Assembly (NCBI GenBank): GCA_903850425.1
Contig: CAINLR010000122.1
Location: forward strand, 1 to 41,498
Source: an uncultured Verrucomicrobia subdivision 3 bacterium
Lineage (GTDB): Bacteria; Verrucomicrobiota; Verrucomicrobiia; Limisphaerales; UBA11358
DNA: 41,498 nt
Direction: 5' to 3'
In this document: positions 17,750 to 25,672 of the stretch, piece by piece
How the letters are laid out: the number at the start of each line of letters is the position of its first letter
Numbering within the stretch: the first letter of the stretch is position 1
Notes under the pieces: model-generated
Seen by the model: the letters and a program-made list of their open reading frames with translations, nothing else
The model's database searches: none
Told to the model about the DNA's origin: nothing
Position numbers and translations under genes: made by a program

Positions 17750-17846
17750 TTCCCATGCAAAAGCCGGTCATGCATATGCCGAAAGAACACCAACAATCGA
17801 ATTAGAATTTTCGATTGGACAGGCACTGGCCAGGTCGTGTGATATT

Positions 17847-18959
17847 TCATCCGCCCTTTGGTGGAATGCACGCAACATTGCAAACAGTCCCATTTTGCAC
17901 TGAGACGTTGCCATTCATATCAACTTCAAAACTGACTACAGGATTGCATACAGGCGCAGGGTAAACAAATGTCGCACCCGGCAATTGTAATCCTAATGGA
18001 TTGCTATTTCCCATATTCGGTTTGCGACCGTTCGACAAACAAATTGTTTCTGCTTTTGAACTAATCTTGCTGAAAACATCGTCATCAGGATGTTTTGAGT
18101 CGCCGGCAAAAATAACAGCTTTAACTTTTGGCTCGTTAGAGCACGCGTCCAGATAAGTTTTTGCATTGCGCCCAAAATCAATTGCGTTCCTGGCCCCGTG
18201 GTGGGGAACTTTCAGAATTTTTGCCTTGGGTAAGTTCCGTTTATGATAATGTTTCAGGGCGCTTTCCCAATTCTCCCTAAGCGCGTCAGCCCCTAGCAGC
18301 ACGACGCTATCCGCAAACTTCAATGCAAGAATAGCAGAAAGCAAATTGGGATCTGGAAGTTTAATTTTCAGATTTTTCAATTTTTCCGTATAGGTTTTGG
18401 AAAAAGAATTCTGCAATTCTTCATCGGGACCGAGGCAGTGAATTTCGACTCCATCGATTTCATCAGCAACCAGATTGCTTCGTAATTCGTGCGTGGGAAT
18501 ATCTTTGTCGGCAACTGCTCCAATGATGTCCACAAAAAACTCTCCCCAATCTTGGTTCAATTTAGTCGCGTAATCACGCATCTCGCTAGGGAAATTCACG
18601 GTCTCTTCGATACAATAAATAAAAGCCGGAATATTATAAATGGTATGCCAGAATGATTTAATTCCCTTATGTTGCTCCAAAATGGGAACTAAATCCTTGC
18701 CGTGGTCTTTATGCGGATGCGAAAGGCAAACGAAATGAATTTCTTTCCCTTTAACTAAATCGAGAATCCCAGGCCGGTGGTGGTGGTTCGAGGGGTGTGC
18801 GTCAACAATGCCTAAGCCGCCCGAAGGAAATGTAATGACAATAGTTTCCCCCACCCCAGACTCATAAAAATCAAGTCTTAGCTTTGGCGAATTTTTTGAG
18901 GATGAGGTCACGTTTCCGCTTTCGTTCTTCGTCGAAATTAAGCGTTTCGGGATAGGCAT
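17847..18959 (-). CDS. MBL-fold hydrolase, last gene of an unrecognised three-gene operon
   Basis: Up to 370 residues. Metallo-beta-lactamase fold motifs are GLGIVDAHPSNHH near the N-terminus, the signature SHPHKDHGKD (HxHxDH), VVLLGAD (metal Asp), and KVPHHGA. The combination resembles the MBL domain of ComEC/Rec2-like proteins and other stand-alone MBL hydrolases. There is no signal peptide, so it should be cytoplasmic. The ATG at 18959 overlaps the upstream gene by 89 bases; a GTG at 18911, just before the first strand, is a likely alternative. The C-terminal segment after GLQLPGATFVYP is Cys-containing and low in similarity. The operon is more A+T-rich than the neighbouring restriction genes, which suggests a separate origin. 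Substrate unknown: nucleic acid, nucleotide or phosphodiester are all possible. Confidence 0.75.
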   Translation of the reverse strand: MPIPKRLISTKNESGNVTSSSKNSPKLRLDFYESGVGETIVITFPSGGLGIVDAHPSNHHHRPGILDLVKGKEIHFVCLSHPHKDHGKDLVPILEQHKGIKSFWHTIYNIPAFIYCIEETVNFPSEMRDYATKLNQDWGEFFVDIIGAVADKDIPTHELRSNLVADEIDGVEIHCLGPDEELQNSFSKTYTEKLKNLKIKLPDPNLLSAILALKFADSVVLLGADALRENWESALKHYHKRNLPKAKILKVPHHGARNAIDFGRNAKTYLDACSNEPKVKAVIFAGDSKHPDDDVFSKISSKAETICLSNGRKPNMGNSNPLGLQLPGATFVYPAPVCNPVVSFEVDMNGNVSVQNGTVCNVACIPPKGG

Positions 18960-19362
18960 CAGACACTTCTGCTAATGGACGGAAGCGATACCCGACGATC
19001 AACCCATCCGTCGTTTCGACTTCTATCTCATCCATTTGAAATGGCTGATTCACAACCTCAATTCCACATTTGCGAAATCGGTCAGCCGGCATGTCATATT
19101 GGAATGACTCTCCCTTTTCAACGATAGTAACAAGCGCATTTTTCCCCCGTATCTCCATTAAAAAACCGCTCATTCGGCGCAAGACACGCGACTTCTGCTT
19201 GTTTTCGGAATTTGTTACTCTTCGATTAACAGGCGCATAGCGGATTTCCGGCTCTGTTTCTCCTCCAAAATCTCCTGATGGCGGGTGAAATTGAAAACGG
19301 GAATTGGCCTGACCTTCCTCCGAAGCCCGGAGAAAGGAATTTGTTTCAATTGCTGTGCTCAT
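18871..19362 (-). CDS. Unknown protein, middle gene of the MBL operon
   Basis: The product has 163 residues. About 40 N-terminal residues are polar and probably disordered. From residue 55 a compact segment alternates strands (GFLMEIRGKNALVTIVEKGESFQYDMPADRFRKCG), continues with MDEIEVETTDGLIVGYRF, and ends with a highly basic helix EERKRKRDLILKKFAKAK. It resembles a small beta-barrel with a nucleic-acid-binding tail, but I recognise no family. It is coupled to the first gene by an ATGA overlap and overlaps the MBL gene, so all three must be made together. Function unknown; an adaptor or sensor role is speculation. Confidence 0.65.
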   Translation of the reverse strand: MSTAIETNSFLRASEEGQANSRFQFHPPSGDFGGETEPEIRYAPVNRRVTNSENKQKSRVLRRMSGFLMEIRGKNALVTIVEKGESFQYDMPADRFRKCGIEVVNQPFQMDEIEVETTDGLIVGYRFRPLAEVSDAYPETLNFDEERKRKRDLILKKFAKAKT

Positions 19363-20114
19363 AGGCCGACAAATTTTTTTAGCTGTTCGCTTTTTTGCCT
19401 TATATCAGCAAAGCTTTTCTCTAAGGAAGCATCCGCTGGTGGTTCGTTCTCCATTAAATCCAACTCCAGCATGAGTGCGTGCGACACGATAAAACTCTTG
19501 TTGATACGTTCAGCAAAAGTGTTACGCCTGTCAATTCGATTTTTTTCAACCTTATTGACCTGAGCACCTATATTTTGGCGCGTTAAACGGTTGTGCTCAA
19601 AAGTAACTGGTTGCAAAACCAAATGAAATTCTTTGCTCCCGGAAACAAAAGAGTAGTCTATTTTTTTATGCTCTGGAACCATCCCCACGATTTTTCCAAC
19701 CTCATTTTGCTGCTCGCCAGCTAATTTAAGGGTTGCGGCAAATAGTTCTTGAAGGGTTGCAAATGGCCAATACGCCTTCAAAGCAAAGCCGTTTTTTATA
19801 ATGCCTTGGGGTTTGAAAAATGACAGCGCCAATTCCACTGAACCACTGCATACGTTTACGAAATATTTATCGTCACCGGACGGGAGTTCCTGAGATAACG
19901 CAAGGGTGTTTACATCACATGCAAGATTCACCCCGTGTTCTGGGATTTCCATTTTAGCCCCAGTCGGTTTTGCGTCGCCTGGGATAAAATTCATTTTATC
20001 GCTCGCAGCAAGCATAAATTCCCCGCACTTGTCGAGAAAGCGATAACCGCCCTCGTAAGTTTGCTTAAAATGGAGACTTAATGTTTGCCACGCCATACTA
20101 AACGCAATACTCAT
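19359..20114 (-). CDS. Unknown protein, first gene of the MBL operon
   Basis: The product has 251 residues from the ATG at 20114, which has GAGAAG a few bases upstream; the longer frame starts with TTG at 20138 and is less likely. The N-terminus MSIAFSMAWQTLSLHFKQTYEGGYRFLDKCGEFM is aromatic-rich and helical. A beta-rich middle follows (VNLACDVNTLALSQEL, YFVNVCSGSVELALSFF), and the C-terminal 70 residues form charged helices (DLMENEPPADASLEKSF). No catalytic motif, signal or membrane segment is visible and I recognise no family. It is coupled by ATGA to the middle gene. The conserved-looking, full-length reading frame makes it a real gene. Confidence 0.65.
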   Translation of the reverse strand: MSIAFSMAWQTLSLHFKQTYEGGYRFLDKCGEFMLAASDKMNFIPGDAKPTGAKMEIPEHGVNLACDVNTLALSQELPSGDDKYFVNVCSGSVELALSFFKPQGIIKNGFALKAYWPFATLQELFAATLKLAGEQQNEVGKIVGMVPEHKKIDYSFVSGSKEFHLVLQPVTFEHNRLTRQNIGAQVNKVEKNRIDRRNTFAERINKSFIVSHALMLELDLMENEPPADASLEKSFADIRQKSEQLKKFVGL

Positions 20115-20252
20115 ATCGGCTTCTCGGGATAAACGCAAACAACAAAATGACGCAATTTGCCTAGATCTGGTGCATTAATTGTTGGCCGGGCTGGCAAATC
20201 CTGGTCAACCGGCTCGAAACGACCGTCGGCAGCAGCGATGGCTTCGAGGTGA

Positions 20253-20573
20253 TCAATCGAGGTGATCAATGATGTCTTTGGACCGTTTCGCTTTTCCAAA
20301 GACGATTTCCTCCACCTCTTCCCGCCGCACCCGATACGTTGACGGCAGAATCTCCACTCGCGCCAGTCGCCCGGCGTTGAGCATCCGCCAGAGCGTCGGT
20401 CGGCTCACACCCAGCAACGCCGCAGCGTCGCCCATCTTCAGCAGAAAAGGTCCCTTGCGCTCTGGACGCGGCGGTTCCGTGATGCCATCCAACACGCGGT
20501 CAATCGCCGCTAGTTGAGCTGGCGAAGCCTGTAAAATCTTCATCAAACGTTCCGTGGAATGAGTCTTTTCCAT
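20253..20573 (-). CDS. Helix-turn-helix protein next to integrase, paralogue of 3.6 kb HTH
   Basis: The product has 106 residues. The excisionase-type HTH DAAALLGVSRPTLWRMLNAG is followed by a wing ending RVRREEVEEIVFGK. The first half (ERLMKILQASPAQLAAIDR, PERKGPFLLKMG) matches the HTH protein at 3586-3864 nearly residue for residue. It lies about 140 bases downstream of the tyrosine recombinase, on the same strand. This is the usual place for a recombination directionality factor, but the three HTH proteins of this element could equally be regulators. Confidence 0.8.
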   Translation of the reverse strand: MEKTHSTERLMKILQASPAQLAAIDRVLDGITEPPRPERKGPFLLKMGDAAALLGVSRPTLWRMLNAGRLARVEILPSTYRVRREEVEEIVFGKAKRSKDIIDHLD

Positions 20574-20715
20574 AATCGTTGAAATCTTTTGCCGCCGTTA
20601 GACGCCCGCGCAGGCCACCAGATTATCACACGCCCCGGACAACGCCGATCCAACCGAAAATTTTCCGTTGGATTTTCTTTTTGTCCGGGCAACTGGTGGC
20701 CAGTCGGTTCGGATT

Positions 20716-22413
20716 TCAGCCTTTGACGGTGAGCATTTTCAGCACCCGCGCTTGGTCCTGTTTCCAGGTCTTCGCCGTGCTGCGCTCCAAAATCGCCCGA
20801 ATCTTCTTGTCCTGTTTTTCCACCACCGGTTTCAGCATTTCACCTTTCAGTTTTTTGCCGCCGCCATCTTCCATCTTCAAACTTCCATCTTCGCCCGTTT
20901 GACCGTTGGTCAAAAGTGCCGGCATGGCCTTATTCAGCGCCGACCGGAACGCCTCGCGGCCCGGCTGGAAATAATGTTTCAGCACAATGTCGGTCGTCTT
21001 GTGGCCCGTGACCTTTTGCACCAGTTCCAGCGGCACGCCGGCCGTCAGCGCCAGCGTAACCCACGTCACGCGGAAGCTGTGGAAATCGCGCACGCTCGCC
21101 CGCCGCAGGCCGTGTTTCCGCTCCAAAAGCAGGCCCGCGTCCTTCATGCCGTCCTTCAGACTGTCGCCCTTGTTCGTGTGACTGGTGCCGCGCACAATCC
21201 GGCAGCCAATCGCCGCTTCAATCTCATTTAGGTAGCCCGAAACGCTGCCCTTGCTCACGTTCGCGCCGGCCATCACCGCCGCGATGTTGTTCCCGTCCAT
21301 GTAGAGCTTGAACACCGTCGCCATGCGTGCGCGTTTCTCGCCTTCCGGCAACTTGGAGATAAAATCCTCGCCGCGCTTCCGCGCCTCGTCAGTTGAAATT
21401 TCCGGCAACGCCTTTGTTTCGTCGCCATCGGCCACCGCCTCACCCAGCCCGACCGCCAGAATTTTTTTCACCCGCCAGGTGATCCCGTCGGGATTTTCCA
21501 GATACATCCGCGCCTGCTCCGGGAAAACATAGCCGTCTCGTTTTGCTCCGGCATTTTTGGCTATGGCTTTCAATTCGTCTTGGAGCATCGGAAAAATCGG
21601 GATGCTCACCGTCTGGCCCGTCTTGGACGTTTTCACGGTGATAAACCGGTTTGCCAGATCCACATCCTTCCATTCCAGCAGGCAACAATCCCCGCGCCGC
21701 ATCGCCGTGCATATCCCCACGATGATGATGGGGCGGATAAATTCATCCGCCTTGGCTGCCTCGGAAATCGCCGCCAATTCTTCCGGCGAGAACGGGATGC
21801 GAAACACCGTCTCGGTTTCCTTCGTCGGCGTGCCGACAAACGGATTGATGCCGCCCGCCGGCAGAAGATACTTGAACGTCGCCCGCAGGAGCTTGAGTGT
21901 GTCATTCCAGGTTTTGCCCGTGACGCCGCGTTTGCCTTCCGCGTCCATGAAGTCCCGCGCGATCGTGCGGGTCACTTGGGCTATTTCCATCAACTTGGGA
22001 TTTTGCTCCCGCACGAACGCCGCAAAGCGGTTCAGCGTGGATTTGCATTGCCGTGAGTAACGGTCGTCCACCTGTCGGCGTCGCGCGATCTTCGCCCACT
22101 CATCCGCCAGCGCCGCCAGTTTCACCGACTTGATGATCTCGCCCGTTTTGCCCTCGTAGATGCGTTCCACCAGATGCGTTGCCGTCCGTTTCGACCGGAC
22201 CTCTTCGACGATGCTGTCCAGCTTCATTTGGGCGGCGGCGCGGGACATCTGAAATTCGGTGTCGCCCTGGTCGAGCAGGGAACCGGAGTCCGGGGGCGTG
22301 CCGGTGATCTTAACGTCCAGATTGACGGTGTAACGCTTGCCGTTCACCTCATAGCGGGCATACCAATCTTCGCGCAACCGCCCGTCGCGTTGCTTTCGTA
22401 GTTCCAGTGGCAT
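20716..22413 (-). CDS. Tyrosine recombinase (integrase) with an insertion in the catalytic domain
   Basis: The product has 565 residues. An N-terminal arm-binding region (1-100) and a SAM-like core-binding domain (about 100-200) precede the catalytic domain: Arg I in GICTAMRRGD (R239/R240), HSFR (H445, R448), GHKT (H471) and the nucleophile in KHYF (Y481). About 205 residues separate the first Arg from HxxR, roughly 100 more than usual. The extra part (about 325-440) contains NNIAAVMAGANVSKGSVSGYL, which reads like a helix-turn-helix. After Y481 about 85 Lys-rich residues follow. The gene starts 145 bases from the tRNA-derived core, as expected for the integrase of this element. Confidence 0.9.
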   Translation of the reverse strand: MPLELRKQRDGRLREDWYARYEVNGKRYTVNLDVKITGTPPDSGSLLDQGDTEFQMSRAAAQMKLDSIVEEVRSKRTATHLVERIYEGKTGEIIKSVKLAALADEWAKIARRRQVDDRYSRQCKSTLNRFAAFVREQNPKLMEIAQVTRTIARDFMDAEGKRGVTGKTWNDTLKLLRATFKYLLPAGGINPFVGTPTKETETVFRIPFSPEELAAISEAAKADEFIRPIIIVGICTAMRRGDCCLLEWKDVDLANRFITVKTSKTGQTVSIPIFPMLQDELKAIAKNAGAKRDGYVFPEQARMYLENPDGITWRVKKILAVGLGEAVADGDETKALPEISTDEARKRGEDFISKLPEGEKRARMATVFKLYMDGNNIAAVMAGANVSKGSVSGYLNEIEAAIGCRIVRGTSHTNKGDSLKDGMKDAGLLLERKHGLRRASVRDFHSFRVTWVTLALTAGVPLELVQKVTGHKTTDIVLKHYFQPGREAFRSALNKAMPALLTNGQTGEDGSLKMEDGGGKKLKGEMLKPVVEKQDKKIRAILERSTAKTWKQDQARVLKMLTVKG

Positions 22414-22471
22414 AAGCAGGTTCTTTCAGTTTGTAGCGCGGTGCAACCGGCTGCACCAAACCGCGCCTTGA

Positions 22472-22503
22472 CCCACTCATATTCCCACACAACCACCCAC
22501 ACA
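22472..22503. repeat. 12-bp-phased CCCAC repeats, candidate integrase arm sites
   Basis: CCCACTCA at 22472, CCCACACA at 22484 and CCCACACA at 22496 recur at exactly 12 bases. They lie between the integrase start and the tRNA-derived core, 55-86 bases from it. Tandem short repeats beside the core are typical arm-type binding sites of tyrosine recombinases; here they would belong to the left element. Three copies could be chance, but the exact phase argues against it. Confidence 0.5.
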
Positions 22504-22557
22504 TCAAGCAAAAAACGCATTAAAAGCTAATAAAATCCGATATAATGCAAGCGCCGT

Positions 22558-22611
22558 TCAGGCTCATAACCTGAAGGTCGTTGGTTCAAATCCAGCCCCC
22601 GCAACCATTTA
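22558..22611 (+). repeat. Attachment site: 3' part of initiator-type tRNA-Met(CAU), copy 1
   Basis: This 54-base stretch runs from the anticodon stem (AGGCTCATAACCT, anticodon CAT) through the T arm (GGTTCAAATCC) to CCCCCGCAACCA and ATTTA. The acceptor end with A at position 72 is the initiator type. The 5' half of the tRNA (acceptor 5' strand, D arm) is absent, so this is not a functional gene. An identical 54-base copy is at 29622-29675. The pair marks recombination cores of integrative elements inserted at the 3' end of the tRNA. Confidence 0.85.
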
Positions 22612-22612
22612 T

Positions 22613-22648
22613 AAACGGCCGTTTCCATTGTGAAACGGCCGTTTTCTG
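22613..22648 (+). terminator. Perfect 13-bp hairpin after att copy 1
   Basis: AAACGGCCGTTTC (22613-22625) pairs with GAAACGGCCGTTT (22632-22644) around a 6-base loop, followed by a short T-rich stretch. It lies directly after the tRNA 3' end, where a tRNA terminator is expected. Each arm is itself palindromic, so cruciform forms are also possible. Confidence 0.7.
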
Positions 22649-22714
22649 TTGTTTGGGTGTTTGGGCAGCCGCATTTTTCTGCCGCTTTGAAAAACTTAGG
22701 AAAAGGGAGAAAAA

Positions 22715-22743
22715 GTGATACTTCAGTGATACCTGAGTGATAC
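22715..22743. repeat. 11-bp-phased GTGATAC repeats, candidate integrase arm sites
   Basis: GTGATAC occurs at 22715, 22726 and 22737, exactly 11 bases apart, about 100 bases inside the second element from its left core. The same heptamer recurs near the right core (29510, 29521, 29597) and not on the other side of the left core. This fits P and P' arm sites of the second element. Confidence 0.6.
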
Positions 22744-22809
22744 CAAAAAAACCTTCACGGCCGATGACGAAATGGGAATCTGTGGTGAACCGACTTTGAT
22801 TACCTTTGC

Positions 22810-23736
22810 TTACTGCTGCGTCTTGGCGACCAGGTTGAGGATGTATTCGGGCGTCAGTTGGAGAAATTGTTTGGCTTCCGTGAGCGAGGCTGGCGCGATG
22901 TAATGTTTGCGGGAGACGTTATGGTGCTGGCCAAATGAAGTTTCTCGCTCGAACGGAACGCGCGATTGTTCAAGGAGCAAAGCGAAACGCTCGAGTTGGA
23001 GGGCATTGAAATAGCGATCCAATATGGTATTCCGCGTTCCTAGCACTAAACCCGTCCATTTGCTCACATAGTCTGCCCACGCTTTACGCAGCTTGGTAAC
23101 GGGGTTGGTCAACGGATCAACGCGGCATTTTATCTCAGAGCGTAATAAATTATAAAAATATGCGTCAATAAATCTGTCGGCTTTAACAGTGACAGCTTCA
23201 CGGCGGCCCCAGATACATGGGAATAGCACCGGATCAGTGGTGGATAGGGAAAGGATATCGTCAGAGCAAAGACCAACCCAAATTAGGGTTGGAACTTGGA
23301 GTGAACGGAACTGTTTTCCGGCCACTGGTGGAAGATGAATTTGTCTCCCATCCGTGCAGTTCCGGAGCAGATTAAGGAACGGCATGTGTTCCGAAGACGG
23401 TTTGTGCATTTGCCGGTAATCTCGGTCGGTTTCATAATGTAACAATTTTGTCCGGATATGATCTTTTATAACTAACGGTTCGCGGCCGAGCGATCCGTGC
23501 CAACACAAATCAACAACGCGATCAATAAACAAGCGCTTTCCTGATTGAAGATTAACCGACTGCTGTCGGAGCAAATCAGGGGATGGCTCCCGGGAAAGCT
23601 GGATCATCCAGCACGGGTCAATGAAGCGGAAGTCGCTGAAGGATGGTTTGGGTTGTGCCGTTACAAGGGTGATGACGCCAAACTTTTCAAAAAGTAATTT
23701 ATTGGCTGCAAGAAGATGTATTGGGGATGCCAACAT
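22810..23736 (-). CDS. Unknown protein at the left end of the second element
   Basis: The product has 308 residues. I do not recognise it. It has no signal peptide; it contains a Trp-rich N-terminal half and a helical C-terminal half. The last 30 residues (SRKHYIAPASLTEAKQF, LTPEYIL) resemble the tail of tyrosine recombinases, where HY carries the nucleophile and an Ala-x2-Phe segment follows. But the Arg and HxxR motifs are not visible upstream, so this is not an intact integrase. The gene sits next to the core and arm repeats, where the integrase of the second element would be expected. It is more A+T-rich than the backbone genes of the first element. Degenerate or very divergent recombinase versus unrelated accessory protein remains open. 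Confidence 0.55.
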   Translation of the reverse strand: MLASPIHLLAANKLLFEKFGVITLVTAQPKPSFSDFRFIDPCWMIQLSREPSPDLLRQQSVNLQSGKRLFIDRVVDLCWHGSLGREPLVIKDHIRTKLLHYETDRDYRQMHKPSSEHMPFLNLLRNCTDGRQIHLPPVAGKQFRSLQVPTLIWVGLCSDDILSLSTTDPVLFPCIWGRREAVTVKADRFIDAYFYNLLRSEIKCRVDPLTNPVTKLRKAWADYVSKWTGLVLGTRNTILDRYFNALQLERFALLLEQSRVPFERETSFGQHHNVSRKHYIAPASLTEAKQFLQLTPEYILNLVAKTQQ

Positions 23737-24187
23737 TTGCCAGCGGGCCGGTTGGTTTACACCGGTTGGGTTTTCGCCCGAGCCGGCTCACCAAATTACA
23801 CCGCCTGGCTTTTACACCATTTGGTCTCCCTTGATGTCCACCGTTGGGAAACTAACTCCCCAAGGTGAAATTTTACAAGCAATTGCGTTGCCAAAGTGCG
23901 CTCTAATGGCTTGCCTTTAGGTGTTAACACATTTCTGCTTCATTTTCCCAACAAATTCGAACTTCCTTGATTGGCTTCGCTTGTTTAGTAACTGGTTATA
24001 CAGAAAGTTTGTGATTATTTCTAAGAGGCCATGCCAACAATCAAGACAGTGTCTCGTGGGAATTCTTTATTGTGGCGAAATAATTTCGCCGCTTTGGCCT
24101 GGGTATCCATGCTCAAGCCAGAACAGGCTGAACGCCGTTCTTCCGTGACAGAGCAAAGCTGCATATGCGTGGCTAACAGAACCGGGT
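23737..24187. other. Noncoding stretch between divergent genes
   Basis: About 450 A+T-rich bases without a convincing gene separate the unknown minus-strand gene from the ParD-like/zeta operon. Short open frames here lack protein-like composition. The stretch probably holds the promoters of both; a TTGACA at 24188 borders the operator next to it. Confidence 0.5.
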
Positions 24188-24212
24188 TTGACAATGGGTA
24201 GCAAATTGCTAC
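24188..24212 (+). promoter_or_regulatory. -35-like box and palindromic operator of the ParD/zeta operon
   Basis: TTGACA at 24188-24193 is followed by the perfect 15-base palindrome GTAGCAAATTGCTAC at 24198-24212, ten bases before the antitoxin ATG. An operator overlapping the promoter is the normal arrangement for antitoxin autoregulation. A -10 box is not clear; TAGTAT at 24217 is too far from the -35 box. Confidence 0.55.
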
Positions 24213-24222
24213 CTTGTAGTAT

Positions 24223-24660
24223 ATGAGTCAACCCGTCAAAGTTTCGGATGCGCTGCTGCTGGACGCCCGGGTTGCGGGCGAGGCCGTGGAGCGCTCCATC
24301 GCCGGCCAGATCGAGTTCTGGGCAAAAATCGGCCGCGCGCTGGAACCCATCCTGCGCGGCGATTACGTCATGGCGCTCTGCCGGTCGGGCAACGTCAAGC
24401 CGCTTTCCGCCCTGCTGGCCACGGTTGATTCTCCGGCCGGACGGCAACGGGTGGTGGAGCATCTCAACTCCCGGCCCTTTCCCCATTACGAAGCGGCGCC
24501 GGCATCGCCCGGCATGCTCGTGCGCATCGAAGCGAACGGCAAGCGCACCGTGGGCCGCTTCGTGAACCGTCAGTTCCAGCCCGCGAAAACGTCAGTGCGG
24601 GTTTCGGCGAAGAAGCTGGCTGCGAAGAAAAAGACGAAGTTGATTCTGGCGCACGCTTAA
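24223..24660 (+). CDS. ParD-like antitoxin
   Basis: The product has 145 residues. The N-terminal half (VKVSDALLLDARVAGEAVERSIAGQIEFW, then IGRALEPILRG) is the ParD-like antitoxin pattern: a ribbon-helix-helix DNA-binding domain with the GQIEFWAKIGRALE helix. The C-terminal half contains a beta segment (PGMLVRIEANGKRTVGRFV) and a Lys/Ala-rich tail. It directly precedes the zeta-like toxin gene with 2 bases between stop and GTG. The upstream palindrome is its likely binding site. Expected role: neutralise the partner and repress the operon. Confidence 0.8.
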   Translation: MSQPVKVSDALLLDARVAGEAVERSIAGQIEFWAKIGRALEPILRGDYVMALCRSGNVKPLSALLATVDSPAGRQRVVEHLNSRPFPHYEAAPASPGMLVRIEANGKRTVGRFVNRQFQPAKTSVRVSAKKLAAKKKTKLILAHA

Positions 24661-24662
24661 AG

Positions 24663-25256
24663 GTGAAAAAATCCGCACCGAAAAATTCGGCTCCGTGGAA
24701 TATATCCGCGTTGGACAAACGGCCGGTGATTGTCGCCTTGGCCGGTCCCAACGGGGCCGGCAAATCCACTTTTTACGAAGCCCACCTCAAACCCGCTGGC
24801 CTGCGCTTCATCAATGCCGATGTTCTGGCTGGAGAGTTGGGTATCGCAGCGTATCCGGCGGCCGAAGTCGCAGCGAAGTTGCGGCAGGAATTGGTGAACC
24901 AGGGCGAGAGCTTTGTTTTCGAGACGGTGTTCTCCGATCCGGTGGGAGACAAGCTGGCATTTTTGAAAGACGCCGCTCGGCGTGGATATTCCGTGGTGCT
25001 CTGTTTCATCGGCATCGCCAGTGTGGACCGTTCCGAAGAGCGCGTGGCCATGCGGGTCAGCCAAGGCGGCCACGACGTGCCCACCGAGAAGCTGGCGGCG
25101 CGGTTTCCGCGCACCATGGCCAATCTCAAACAGGCGATCAAGGATCTGCCCTGCGTGGTAATTTTTAACAACGATGATTTAGCAGCACCGTTTCGCCTCG
25201 CGGCCATTTACCAGAATGGCCAATCTACATTTTTGGCATCTCCGAACCTGCGTTGA
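24663..25256 (+). CDS. Zeta-toxin-like kinase
   Basis: The product has 197 residues and starts with GTG at 24663. Walker A GPNGAGKST is at 28-36. NADVLAGELG, FVFETVFSD and RGYSVVLCFIGI follow the zeta-toxin/ATP-grasping kinase pattern, and RVAMRVSQGGHDVPTEKL carries the substrate-side Arg/His residues. Zeta toxins phosphorylate UDP-N-acetylglucosamine and so poison cell-wall synthesis; this subfamily, paired with ParD-like antitoxins, may use another substrate. The gene looks full-length and intact. Confidence 0.85.
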   Translation: MKKSAPKNSAPWNISALDKRPVIVALAGPNGAGKSTFYEAHLKPAGLRFINADVLAGELGIAAYPAAEVAAKLRQELVNQGESFVFETVFSDPVGDKLAFLKDAARRGYSVVLCFIGIASVDRSEERVAMRVSQGGHDVPTEKLAARFPRTMANLKQAIKDLPCVVIFNNDDLAAPFRLAAIYQNGQSTFLASPNLR

Positions 25257-25620
25257 TTCCCTTATAGCCTGTCTGACGATTGGCGCGGGGGTTACCGCAG
25301 TGCTCTTTGCAACTCTGGATCACTTGGGTGTCGAGCATTCTGAAACGTCTCGCGGCGAAAGCGAATTGAATCATGGATGGCTTCCTCAAAATGTCCTCGA
25401 AGGATCAACCGGCTCGCCCACCTTCAGGTCGAGGATCAGATGCACTTGCAGGCCGCGAGCGGCGAAAAAGATTTTTGGATTTGCTGGACGCTGCGCGCTG
25501 CCGGGAATTGGACCGCAGCTCACCTTCAAGGTCGGAACGTCGGTTTGAAAACCGCCGGAAGAGGCGTGGCTGGCCAAGCAAATGGCGAAACAGCGAGATT
25601 AAAATTAACCGGCCATTTAT
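25257..25620. other. Noncoding or decayed stretch
   Basis: No convincing gene in about 365 bases. Short frames on both strands exist, but none has a good start, a recognisable motif or coupling to a neighbour. It may hold remnants of an older gene. Confidence 0.4.
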
Positions 25621-25672
25621 AGTGTCTGCCATAAAAGACACTAATTGCCATAATGTCTGTTATAGGCGACAA
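25621..25672. promoter_or_regulatory. Tandem inverted repeats at the start of the XRE gene
   Basis: AGTGTCT (25621) and AGACACT (25636) form a perfect 7-base inverted repeat. The same pattern, TGTCTG...GACA, recurs about 32 bases on, overlapping the ATG at 25653. Two operator-like boxes across the start suggest autorepression by the encoded XRE protein. Confidence 0.5.

Noticed and set aside
22558-22611. Functional tRNA-Met gene
   Set aside because: Only the 3' part is present; there is no D arm and no 5' acceptor strand. The same holds for 29622-29675.
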